A program made the translations under genes and the position numbers. From a virus, in IMG/VR virus record IMGVR_UViG_3300023184_000194, positions 1 through 48,923 of that record: DNA of 48,923 nt; one strand, 5' to 3'. Shown in pieces: positions 13,235-20,306 of the stretch (position 1 is its first letter; every line of letters begins with the position of its first letter). The notes under the pieces are model-generated. The model was not told where the DNA came from. It saw only the letters and a list, made by a program, of their open reading frames with translations, and did no database searches.

Positions 13235-13407
13235 AGTTTTCCCCAGTGTATTTTGAGCCAGGCACGTTCCATGGCATAATGCAATGTTGCTAGAACTATA
13301 TGGATCACTATTGCATCACCTAGTCCAGTCCAAATTGCTGTGATCAGCAGGGCTGTTATTCTATAACTTACTGTACGGACGATTGTACGGGCATGTGTCT
13401 CTGACAT
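13231..13407 (-). CDS. DUF2061-type small membrane protein (58 aa)
   Basis: The ORF starts at ATG 13407 and encodes MSETHARTIVRTVSYRIT followed by ALLITAIWTGLGDAIVIHIVLATLHYAMERAW. The R-T-V-S-Y/W-R-x-T opening, two short hydrophobic segments and the closing YxxERxWxxIxW pattern match the DUF2061 family of small inner-membrane proteins as I remember it. The stop codon overlaps the ATG of the TauD-like gene. Function is unknown in the family. Coupling to a dioxygenase suggests a membrane-associated partner. Confidence 0.75.
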   Translation of the reverse strand: MSETHARTIVRTVSYRITALLITAIWTGLGDAIVIHIVLATLHYAMERAWLKIHWGKL

Positions 13408-13450
13408 TAAATTACTTATATCGTCGGACTAGGATACAAAATATTATAGT

Positions 13451-13535
13451 TGGTACGAGTAACCGGAGTCGAACCGGTACGCCTAACGGCGGCGGATTTT
13501 AAGTCCGCTGGGTCTACCAATTCCCCCATACTCGC
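13451..13535 (-). tRNA. tRNA-Leu (UAA)
   Basis: Anticodon stem GCGGA/TCCGC with loop CTTAAAA gives UAA. A normal long variable arm is present, the acceptor is GCGAGTA/TACTCGT, and CCA is encoded. Confidence 0.93.
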
Positions 13536-13543
13536 AGTAGTTT

Positions 13544-14011
13544 TTATTCAATTTCTAACCAGGTATGGTCACCCATGTACTTTACTTGTGCCTGGTATTC
13601 ATAGTCTTCAGGTGCAGAGCTTGACCAGTCATTTGGCCCCATTGGTGTTAAAATATTCTGTTGCTTTCGTTTATCCCAAGCCAACCAGTACACATTGCCC
13701 ATCACAGGCTGGAATTGATATACTGCGGCATGCACTGCATCAGTGATATCTAATCTACGCTTGATGGCTTGTGCTTGTTTTTCCAGCACAACTACCAGTT
13801 CCATGATCCTGTCATACTCTTGCTGGGCATACATCCTGGCATGGTTGATCATGAGATCTTTTTGCTGTGTCACAGGCACAAGGTCAAACTTAGGACCACC
13901 TGCTTCTGTTGGGTAAGGTGTGACGTTTCGATTGAAAAACGGAATCATTGCGCCTGTGCTAGTAGAATCATAACTGTCTCTACCCTTGGCAAGGTTTGAT
14001 TTTTGTTCCAT
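13544..14011 (-). CDS. DUF2452-like conserved protein
   Basis: The 155-residue product has the order I associate with DUF2452: an N-terminal PYPTEAGGPKFDLVPV, a central charged helical stretch with likely coiled-coil character (YDRIMELVVVLEKQAQAIKRRLDI), then FQPVMGNVYWLAWDKRKQQNILTPMGPNDW and a C-terminal YMGDHTWLEIE. The family is found in bacteria and phages without a known function. The gene lies between two tRNA blocks. No catalytic residues stand out. Confidence 0.6.
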   Translation of the reverse strand: MEQKSNLAKGRDSYDSTSTGAMIPFFNRNVTPYPTEAGGPKFDLVPVTQQKDLMINHARMYAQQEYDRIMELVVVLEKQAQAIKRRLDITDAVHAAVYQFQPVMGNVYWLAWDKRKQQNILTPMGPNDWSSSAPEDYEYQAQVKYMGDHTWLEIE

Positions 14012-14027
14012 GCATTTACTTATGTCT

Positions 14028-14102
14028 TGGTCCGGCGCACAGGAATCGAACCCGTATTCGTAAGGTAGAAGCTTACTGTATTATCCGTTATACTAACGCC
14101 AG
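14028..14102 (-). tRNA. tRNA-Arg (UCU)
   Basis: Anticodon stem GTAAG/CTTAC with loop CTTCTAC gives UCU. The acceptor CTGGCGT pairs with GCGCCGG through two wobbles, and CCA is encoded. It is the fourth arginine tRNA of the window. Confidence 0.92.
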
Positions 14103-14107
14103 GTGTT

Positions 14108-14184
14108 TGGTGGGCCGACTGGGATTCTAACCCAGGATCAATGGCTTATGAGGCCACTGCTTTAGGACACTAAGCTATCGGCCC
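14108..14184 (-). tRNA. tRNA with CAU anticodon (Met or lysidine-Ile)
   Basis: Acceptor GGGCCGA/TCGGCCC is perfect, the anticodon stem is GTGGC/GCCAT and the loop CTCATAA. It could be elongator Met or, after lysidine modification, Ile(AUA). The T-loop reads TTAGAAT, with A in place of the conserved C56. Confidence 0.88.
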
Positions 14185-14192
14185 GAGTGTGT

Positions 14193-14221
14193 ATTATATG
14201 CTAGGGTTGACTTAGTGTCAA
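14193..14221 (-). promoter_or_regulatory. Perfect sigma70 promoter for tRNA-Met/Arg block
   Basis: TTGACA (14221-14216), 17-base spacer, TATAAT (14198-14193) on the minus strand. The -35 overlaps the stop codon of the upstream gene and the tRNA starts nine bases after the -10. Confidence 0.88.
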
Positions 14222-15774
14222 CCGCCAGGTCTGGGTGTTGGGAATTGCGGTCTGGTTGTGGCCGCTATGGGCTGTTGTGGTGTCGTGGGTTGTATCGGCT
14301 CTGCAGGTTCAGCTGGAACTTCTGCGGCTGCTTTACTTTGTGTTAGCAAAGAGTTGATCATTGATTTGATCTTGGCAGTGGGTACACCTTGTACAATAAG
14401 ATCTACTGCTTGCATTGTGGCAGCATCAATTGCGTCCTGATCAAAGATACCCTTGGCTGTGGCCACGTTTGTAACAAATTCAGATACCTTGGCTTCGATC
14501 TGTTGTTTCTTGGTGCCATCGAGACTAGGAACATCAACTGGGTTTGCTTTGGCTGTTTTGATTGCTTGCTTCTGTGCATCTTTTTCAGCTTTGGCTTTGG
14601 CATTTGCACCAAAGGTTGTGGGAATAACACTCAACTGCGGGTATGCACCGCGGTTGGCATCTTTGGCACTTAGATAAATTGTGTCTGTATTCAAACGCAT
14701 TTTGGCTTTCTTGAGATCATTTGCATCAGAATAAAACACAAAAGCCTTGCTGTTCAGGTTGATACTTAGTACACCAGCATCATCCTTTTTGCTCATGTAG
14801 TAGTTGAAACTTGCTTGCGAATACAACTGTAGCACTTCATTGGCATTATTGGCCTTGAAGTTTGACATGATATTTTTAACCATTTTAGCATCTGCTTTTT
14901 TGCCGCCAAAGATCAGTGTGACCAGATTTTGAACTTGAGACAGTAGCTTTTCGCCATACTCGCCGTCTTTCATCAATTGATACATGGCCATTGCTTTGTT
15001 CATGTTTACACCGTAGGCAGGAACACCTTTAGGAAACAATTCTTTGAACCAGGATTGCTTGCTGAATCCAACTACAAAACGGTTGAGTGCAGTGGCAGCG
15101 GCTTCGTAGCCTTCTGCCGGACGTACTTCTTGATCTGAGAAACGTGCGGCGCCGCCGTGTGTTGTTTTAACTTCAACTTTGATCCACTTGTTGTCCAGTT
15201 TGACCAACAAGTCGCCTTTGGCTTCTTCTTTGTCGCCATCGCCGTCAACATCAGTTGTTTGGTTCTGTACAAAGTTCCCGGGCTTACTCACGCTCTTGCT
15301 TAGTACGTTTAGACCAAACTCGCCCTTGCCTTGGCCCAGGGCTTGTTCTTCCATCACATCATCCACAAGCTCTTTGATGGCAGGATTACTGTCATAACCA
15401 TTGAAGATGTCACTGAAGGTGTGTGAGTTTTTACTCAATAGTTTATCAATGTTTACAAGTTTGTCTGCGGCCCACAGGCTGAACAACTCATCGCGATCTT
15501 TGGGCGACACTTCCATGCTGGCCAAATACTGTGCCAGTTTCTTTTGGCTTGCCATCACAGCAGGATCATTGATCTTTTGTAAACGCCCTTTGATCATGCC
15601 CATGCGTCCTCCAGCATTCACGTGCTGTAGTAGTTCTTCAATTTCACGCAGAGTTTTTGCAGTAGCATCATCATCTGGCAACAACTTAATTTTGCCAGCA
15701 ATGATGCTTTTCATTGAGTCCAACTCTGGAGTGGTTAGCTGATCTAGGTTTTCAAATAGTTCTAAGTATCGCAT
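14218..15774 (-). CDS. Large phage protein with PD-(D/E)XK-like core
   Basis: The protein is 518 residues, opening MRYLELFENLDQLT, an opening style common in auxiliary proteins of marine T4-like phages. Around residues 150-215 there is GKGEFGLNVL, then AKGDLLVKLDNKWIKVEVKTTHGG. The E, D and ExK spacing fits the PD-(D/E)XK nuclease fold. The C-terminal tail is Ala/Pro/Thr-rich and looks disordered. It has a late promoter and no signal peptide, so it may be a capsid-borne or late nuclease-like protein. The function beyond the fold hint is inference. Confidence 0.5.
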   Translation of the reverse strand: MRYLELFENLDQLTTPELDSMKSIIAGKIKLLPDDDATAKTLREIEELLQHVNAGGRMGMIKGRLQKINDPAVMASQKKLAQYLASMEVSPKDRDELFSLWAADKLVNIDKLLSKNSHTFSDIFNGYDSNPAIKELVDDVMEEQALGQGKGEFGLNVLSKSVSKPGNFVQNQTTDVDGDGDKEEAKGDLLVKLDNKWIKVEVKTTHGGAARFSDQEVRPAEGYEAAATALNRFVVGFSKQSWFKELFPKGVPAYGVNMNKAMAMYQLMKDGEYGEKLLSQVQNLVTLIFGGKKADAKMVKNIMSNFKANNANEVLQLYSQASFNYYMSKKDDAGVLSINLNSKAFVFYSDANDLKKAKMRLNTDTIYLSAKDANRGAYPQLSVIPTTFGANAKAKAEKDAQKQAIKTAKANPVDVPSLDGTKKQQIEAKVSEFVTNVATAKGIFDQDAIDAATMQAVDLIVQGVPTAKIKSMINSLLTQSKAAAEVPAEPAEPIQPTTPQQPIAATTRPQFPTPRPGG

Positions 15775-15792
15775 GTTTACTCGTAATAAGAG

Positions 15793-15800
15793 TATTTATG
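15793..15800 (-). promoter_or_regulatory. Late promoter element (CATAAATA)
   Basis: The minus strand reads GCATAAATACT, 18 bases before the ATG at 15774. Confidence 0.6.
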
Positions 15801-15802
15801 CA

Positions 15803-16585
15803 TCAGTGATCAATCCGGTACAGAGCTTTGTCCAGCCAGGTATACAGTGCATCTTGTTGGCGCACAAGGCCAAATTGCCGTATGCTTTGCACCAGGCTGT
15901 CGTGCAATAGCCCACGATCTGCCAGTTCAAACCAGCTGGTTGTGGCAGGGTCTAGCAATTCATCGCTGACCTTGAACACAGCGGCATGTAACCACGGATC
16001 ATCTATTGCTTTGCGGAAATACGCATCTTTGACATCAAATCCATTGATGGCCAGCATGTACACCAGGTTAAGAAACGTGTGGTTATAGTACTGATAATTC
16101 TGTGCCACACTTTGCCATTTACCGTACACATGATGTGTGAGCACAGGAATACCCAGGTACAACATGCCGTTGGTGTTCATCTGTTGGTTGAACACTCCTA
16201 GGGTTTTGAGTGGGTTGATTGCATATTGAAACGCATCGTGACACCAGATAACATCCACGGGTGTTGGCAAGCATGGCTTTTCAAAGTCACGCTGTATATA
16301 GGTAAAGTTCTTGGGCGGCTCAAAGTCTATTGTGAGTGGCAGTCGATCCACAGCATAACACTTTAGATCAAGTGATTCACGTGGTTCATCACGTGTGGTA
16401 GCATTGGCCCACCATAGTGTGTCCAAGCATTGTCCTGCGCCCATGTCGGCCACAGAGCTGATACTTTCCATGAATGTATCATGCTCTCTAAGCAATCCGA
16501 GCACATACATACTATGGTCATGACTTTGATGTGCGTTGTTAAACTGAGACATCTTCCATTCCGGCTGTGCGTAGTCGTACCACAT
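15803..16585 (-). CDS. Class I SAM-dependent methyltransferase
   Basis: In this 260-residue protein SVADMGAGQCLDTLWWA (about residues 44-60) is motif I with the D-x-G-x-G signature. CYAVDRLPL supplies the acidic motif II residue, and PVDVIWCHDAFQYAINPLKTL is motif IV. The 5' end overlaps uvsY by 47 bases in another frame, so it is co-transcribed with the recombination genes. The target is unknown. A small-molecule or protein methyltransferase is more likely than a DNA one, since DPPY/NPPY motifs are absent. Confidence 0.75.
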   Translation of the reverse strand: MWYDYAQPEWKMSQFNNAHQSHDHSMYVLGLLREHDTFMESISSVADMGAGQCLDTLWWANATTRDEPRESLDLKCYAVDRLPLTIDFEPPKNFTYIQRDFEKPCLPTPVDVIWCHDAFQYAINPLKTLGVFNQQMNTNGMLYLGIPVLTHHVYGKWQSVAQNYQYYNHTFLNLVYMLAINGFDVKDAYFRKAIDDPWLHAAVFKVSDELLDPATTSWFELADRGLLHDSLVQSIRQFGLVRQQDALYTWLDKALYRIDH

Positions 16586-16991
16586 GACCCAGCATGAAGT
16601 TTTTGCTTTCTAGCCCTTTTAAGATACCTAGCCAACGATTGCGTAGCAGTGCCACTTCGTTGATGATGGTTTCAAAGTCAATCACTTCGTCTTCTCCATC
16701 CACATACTTTTCAGCATCACGTGATGTCAGCGCACGAGCATAGGTTTCTAGATATTTTTGAAAGTGTTTTCTACGTATTTTCCGCAACTGAATATTGAGG
16801 AATTCCAGCACCGCTTCAATCTCTTGTAGCTGATTGAAACGATGCTCGGTTAGTCCGGGCAAATCCGTTAGGCTACGTTCAACTCTACCATGCACAGACA
16901 CATCTTTTTTTGCAATAAAAAGTTCTGCTTCGTAGTAGTCGATAAATCCTGGAATGTTGCTTAAATCTTGGACTACCTTGTTATACCACAT
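16539..16991 (-). CDS. uvsY: UvsY-like recombination mediator
   Basis: This 150-residue protein is mostly helical and matches my memory of UvsY from marine T4-like phages, especially KIRRKHFQKYLETYARALTSRDAEKYVDGE and LLRNRWLGILKGLESKNF. UvsY loads UvsX onto gp32-coated single-stranded DNA. All three proteins are encoded within 3.7 kb here (uvsY, uvsX, gp32), which supports the call. T4 UvsY is 137 residues. Its start directly follows the stop of the small acidic gene. Confidence 0.78.
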   Translation of the reverse strand: MWYNKVVQDLSNIPGFIDYYEAELFIAKKDVSVHGRVERSLTDLPGLTEHRFNQLQEIEAVLEFLNIQLRKIRRKHFQKYLETYARALTSRDAEKYVDGEDEVIDFETIINEVALLRNRWLGILKGLESKNFMLGHVVRLRTAGMEDVSV

Positions 16992-17234
16992 TTAGTCTTC
17001 TTCGCCGTCGTCAAAGTTATCCTCGTCCACTTCTTCGTCGTCCTCGAAGTAGTCGGCACAGGCTCGTTGTAGATAGCTATCGCACCCTGCAAAGACTTTG
17101 AGATCTTTTTCAGAGATGCCATCGCTATCACTCAAAATACTAAACACATGGTCAGCAACTGCCTGACGATCTTTTGAGCTAATGTATTCTTTCATTACCC
17201 CATAGGTTTCGCATAAAACTTCTACATCAATCAT
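16992..17234 (-). CDS. Small acidic protein between uvsX and uvsY
   Basis: The product is 80 residues with a helical N-terminal part and a very acidic tail (YFEDDEEVDEDNFDDGEED). The ATG overlaps the stop of uvsX (ATGA), so translation is coupled. The acidic tail resembles DNA-mimic or protein-binding tails. A role in tuning UvsX or gp32 is conjecture from position only. Confidence 0.7.
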   Translation of the reverse strand: MIDVEVLCETYGVMKEYISSKDRQAVADHVFSILSDSDGISEKDLKVFAGCDSYLQRACADYFEDDEEVDEDNFDDGEED

Positions 17235-18301
17235 TCTACTGGTTCCTCTTCAGTTGGTTGGGCAGTGGCTACTACATGATGAGGATTGTCAACAAAGTCT
17301 TTCATTACTTTGTCCAAACACTCGTCATCGTTGCGTTCCCAGGCTTTACGGAACTTCTTGATCACTGTTCCATCAGCTAGTGTATATAGCAAACTGTTGC
17401 CTTCCTTCTTAAGAAGTTCCTTGCCTTCCAACATGTCTGTCATGCCTGAATATGGGCTCATGCCTGACTCATACGGAATCTTGACTTGTACTGATTCAAA
17501 AGGTTTGGCATAGCGAGTCTTCATGACCTTGCAAGCGGCACGAATACCTTTTACTTCTGAAATCTTGTTGCCGTCTTCATCTTCTTTCAGTTTCAATTTA
17601 CGCATGGCAACCACGATTGAGCTGGCGTAGATAAAGCCTTGACCGCCTGAGATCTTGTCATCAGGGTCAAACATGTCCTGGCTTGCATAGGTGTGTGCTG
17701 TACATACCAGGCCTAGATTCAAGTTACCAAACATGTTCACGCAATTACGAACCAATGCGGCCAGTGCTTTGGGTTTACGACCCATGTCGCCTTTCATGTC
17801 GCCTGCTTCAAACTGGTTGACGTCTGTGGGTGTGAGCAACATGCCCAATGAGTCAACCACAAACAGGACCTTGGGACGTTCTGCCTCTGGCATGGTTTTG
17901 TATTCTTTGACAAATTCGCTAACCATCTTGGCCACATCATCAATCATGGCCATGTTCAATTTGAGAAGTTTATCTTCACTTGTGTCTACACCAAGTGCGT
18001 GTAACCATTTCTCGTCGAGAGCATTTTCGCTATCAATGAGGATTGGATAGATACCTTGTTTTTGTGCATTGGCAATCAAGTTGCCCGAACAGATAAAACT
18101 TTTACCTGCGCCCGATTCACCTGCAAACACAGTGACCTTGCCCATCGGAATGCCTTTATCAAATGCACCCGAGATAAGATAGTTTAATGTGTAGTTGCCT
18201 GTTGAGATCCATGTGTCCGGATCATGGAAGCCGACAGAGATACCGTCAATGCTTTTTGTAATGCTTTTTCTAAATTTGCTTAGGTCAAATGGTTTTGCCA
18301 T
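17231..18301 (-). CDS. uvsX: UvsX, RecA-like strand-exchange ATPase
   Basis: This 356-residue protein has the Walker A GESGAGKS at residues 61-68 and ILIDSENALDEKWL downstream. VLFVVDSLGML is the Walker B strand, and KGDMGRKPKALAALVRN and GLVCTAHTYASQD follow as in T4 UvsX. It forms filaments on single-stranded DNA and drives recombination-dependent replication. The ribosome site AAAGGAAAC and its spacing are the same as at the gp32 gene, suggesting matched expression. A sigma70 promoter lies at 18320-18348. Confidence 0.93.
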   Translation of the reverse strand: MAKPFDLSKFRKSITKSIDGISVGFHDPDTWISTGNYTLNYLISGAFDKGIPMGKVTVFAGESGAGKSFICSGNLIANAQKQGIYPILIDSENALDEKWLHALGVDTSEDKLLKLNMAMIDDVAKMVSEFVKEYKTMPEAERPKVLFVVDSLGMLLTPTDVNQFEAGDMKGDMGRKPKALAALVRNCVNMFGNLNLGLVCTAHTYASQDMFDPDDKISGGQGFIYASSIVVAMRKLKLKEDEDGNKISEVKGIRAACKVMKTRYAKPFESVQVKIPYESGMSPYSGMTDMLEGKELLKKEGNSLLYTLADGTVIKKFRKAWERNDDECLDKVMKDFVDNPHHVVATAQPTEEEPVE

Positions 18302-18319
18302 GATAGTTTCCTTTGTTGT

Positions 18320-18348
18320 ATTATGTTACATTGCGATGTGCATGTCAA
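18320..18348 (-). promoter_or_regulatory. sigma70 promoter of uvsX
   Basis: TTGACA (18348-18343), 17-base spacer, CATAAT (18325-18320) on the minus strand, inside the 3' end of the upstream gene. Confidence 0.7.
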
Positions 18349-19102
18349 CTGATCTGTTTCTCGTAAGTACGAGTCGATAGTGTTCTAGCTTTGACTCAAG
18401 GTCACGAATGTTTCCCAAGTTTAACCAACGCCCGGGCGGTTGGTCTAATCCTTGTTGCTTGCACCAATCAACATAGTGATTGGGTGCTGTGTAGTTGATT
18501 GGACGCTTGAGGCTGATTTCAATTTCAACTGGTAGATTAACAAAGTCGTTGGTGTCTGCTGGATCTAGATTATCATCAAAGTACAACCATTTGTTAAACG
18601 TGTTGCGGCCCAGGTCATTGAACACTATTTGTACATTTGCAATGTCATGCGTGAGAGCATTGATAAAAGGGTTTGGTACCTGGTGTACTTCCCCGTTGTC
18701 TGTGCTGGCCCAAACTTGATGAAACATCTGCTCAATGCTGTGCAGTATCTGGTTAATGCCGCGAAATTGATTGATCAAGTCAGGCTGTTTGGCTCTCAAT
18801 AACTGTATGATCTTTGGTGTGGATATGTGAAACTTTACCCAGGCACGATGCAGTTCATTCAGGTATTGTTGATCGTACGGATTGCCTACTGCAAATGCAG
18901 GTGCAATTTTATGTTCTGTGACAAATCGATTGATATCTTCTAGCGCCCATATCAGTCTTGTGGCTTTTTCTGTTTCAATTGCAGACTCTGTACAAACAAA
19001 ATTGTTGTACGGAGCAATAGCATCTACATAGTATTCAGCAAGTTCTTGATTGGAAGGCGTGACTTCAATTTCATCACCACTTGATAACCAAATTAGTTTC
19101 AT
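18326..19102 (-). CDS. Unknown phage protein (258 aa)
   Basis: No family is recognised. The protein starts MKLIWLSSGDEIEVTPSNQELAEYYVDAI and has a long helical middle with many Trp, His and Gln residues. It ends in VDMHIAM. No P-loop, zinc motif, signal or membrane segment is seen. It is sandwiched between gp32 and uvsX. Its ATG directly abuts the T-run of the terminator that follows gp32. A role in replication is suggested only by the neighbours. Confidence 0.75.
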   Translation of the reverse strand: MKLIWLSSGDEIEVTPSNQELAEYYVDAIAPYNNFVCTESAIETEKATRLIWALEDINRFVTEHKIAPAFAVGNPYDQQYLNELHRAWVKFHISTPKIIQLLRAKQPDLINQFRGINQILHSIEQMFHQVWASTDNGEVHQVPNPFINALTHDIANVQIVFNDLGRNTFNKWLYFDDNLDPADTNDFVNLPVEIEISLKRPINYTAPNHYVDWCKQQGLDQPPGRWLNLGNIRDLESKLEHYRLVLTRNRSVDMHIAM

Positions 19103-19166
19103 AAAAAGATGTGGGCGAGTGAGCCTACCAGTTTATCGATCTGGCGCTCGATATCTTCTCGCCCAC
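19103..19166 (-). terminator. Terminator after gp32
   Basis: On the minus strand GTGGGCGAG (19166-19158) pairs perfectly with CTCGCCCAC (19119-19111) across about 38 bases that contain an inner ATCGA/TCGAT stem, followed by ATCTTTTT. The T-run touches the ATG of the next gene. Confidence 0.65.
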
Positions 19167-19174
19167 GGTTCCGT

Positions 19175-20164
19175 TTAAGACTTCTGACGGTTACGGATCA
19201 TGGCCAGGATATCCTCTGCGCGAGCATTGGATGGCTTGGCCGCAACTGGTGCCGTTGCTTCAGCTGGCTCATCCACGTCAAATGGAGGAGTATCGTCAAC
19301 TGGAGCAGGTGCTGCCTTGGCAACCGGAGCTGCCTTAGGAGCATCGTCGTGACCTGCGGCAGGTGCATTACCACCTGTGAAGCCGCTAGGCTTGAAGTAA
19401 GCACTCCAACGATCTGGATCATAGGCTTGGCCATCAACAGATGCTTCAAACATCTCTTTAATAACCTTTAACTCTACATCACTTGGCTTCTTGGGCAAGA
19501 AGTCGCTCAAGTTAAACAAACCATGTGCATCAACTGCGGCTTGTTCTTCACTGGTAAGTGAAGATTCTTTACGTGCCCAGTTGCTGGTGCTGTAGTCAGC
19601 ATAACCACCTTTGCTGGTTCTCTTAACTGTGAAGTCAAGACCAGCTGTGTAGTCAGTTGGCATGGATTCCATGTCTGGATCCATTAGCGCATTACGAACC
19701 AGGTTAAAGATCTGTGGAGAGATCACAAAACGACGGATTGGATTCTCTGGAGTCTTGTCATCACCAAGTGGGTTCTCACGAACGAAACCTTGGAACAAAT
19801 AACTCTTCTTCTTCCAGTACTTACGACCCATTTCCTCAAGGCTCTTGTCCTTGAACCATGTACGAACTTCTGCTAGCACAGGGCAAGCATCGCCATACAT
19901 TTCCACGCAAGGTACTTGCACAATAACAGGCTTGCTGTCTGCTTGGCCTTTTACGCCAGCAAATGGCAAACGAATCATTAGTCGCTCGACCCAGAAAAAG
20001 TCATTTTTGGAATTACCGTCTGGTAGAAAACGGATTTTTGCTGTGGAACCTTCTGCAATGTTCCAGTGTGGATAGATAGCGTTGTCGCCACCTTGTGATT
20101 GACCGCCTTTGCGGTTTTCTTGCGCTTGTAGTTTAGCGCGGATGTCTGCGAGAGATGTAGCCAT
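19175..20164 (-). CDS. 32: gp32-type single-stranded DNA-binding protein
   Basis: The protein is 329 residues. The N-terminal MATSLADIRAKLQAQENRK is the cooperative-binding segment with basic residues. The core has YPHWNIAEGSTAKIRFLPDG, FVRENPLGDD and RFVISPQIFNLVRNAL, as in T4 gp32 relatives. The C-terminal quarter is Ala/Pro/Asp-rich and acidic, matching the protein-interaction tail. T4 gp32 (301 residues) binds zinc through one His and three Cys. Here only CVEMYGDAC is visible, so the zinc site looks reduced. The ribosome site is AAAGGAAAC. Confidence 0.9.
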   Translation of the reverse strand: MATSLADIRAKLQAQENRKGGQSQGGDNAIYPHWNIAEGSTAKIRFLPDGNSKNDFFWVERLMIRLPFAGVKGQADSKPVIVQVPCVEMYGDACPVLAEVRTWFKDKSLEEMGRKYWKKKSYLFQGFVRENPLGDDKTPENPIRRFVISPQIFNLVRNALMDPDMESMPTDYTAGLDFTVKRTSKGGYADYSTSNWARKESSLTSEEQAAVDAHGLFNLSDFLPKKPSDVELKVIKEMFEASVDGQAYDPDRWSAYFKPSGFTGGNAPAAGHDDAPKAAPVAKAAPAPVDDTPPFDVDEPAEATAPVAAKPSNARAEDILAMIRNRQKS

Positions 20165-20228
20165 GATAGTTTCCTTTATAAGTTTAAGATGGTCTTTAAT
20201 GTGCCTAGATATTTACTAGCACCCTGCT

Positions 20229-20258
20229 AGTATATAACAAATTTATTTATCAATGCAA
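20229..20258 (-). promoter_or_regulatory. Probable sigma70 promoter of gp32
   Basis: TTGCAT (20258-20253), 18-base spacer, TATACT (20234-20229) on the minus strand, about 65 bases before the gp32 ATG. Confidence 0.5.
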
Positions 20259-20261
20259 GAG

Positions 20262-20285
20262 AAAAGGCGCAAAAAAAGCGCCTTT
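20262..20285 (-). terminator. Intrinsic terminator after the 593-residue protein gene
   Basis: AAAGGCGC-TTTTTTT-GCGCCTTTT on the minus strand, followed by a T/C-rich tract. It lies 22 bases after the stop at 20307 and directly ahead of the gp32 promoter. Confidence 0.85.
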
Positions 20286-20306
20286 GGATGATTTAGTTCG
20301 AATTGC

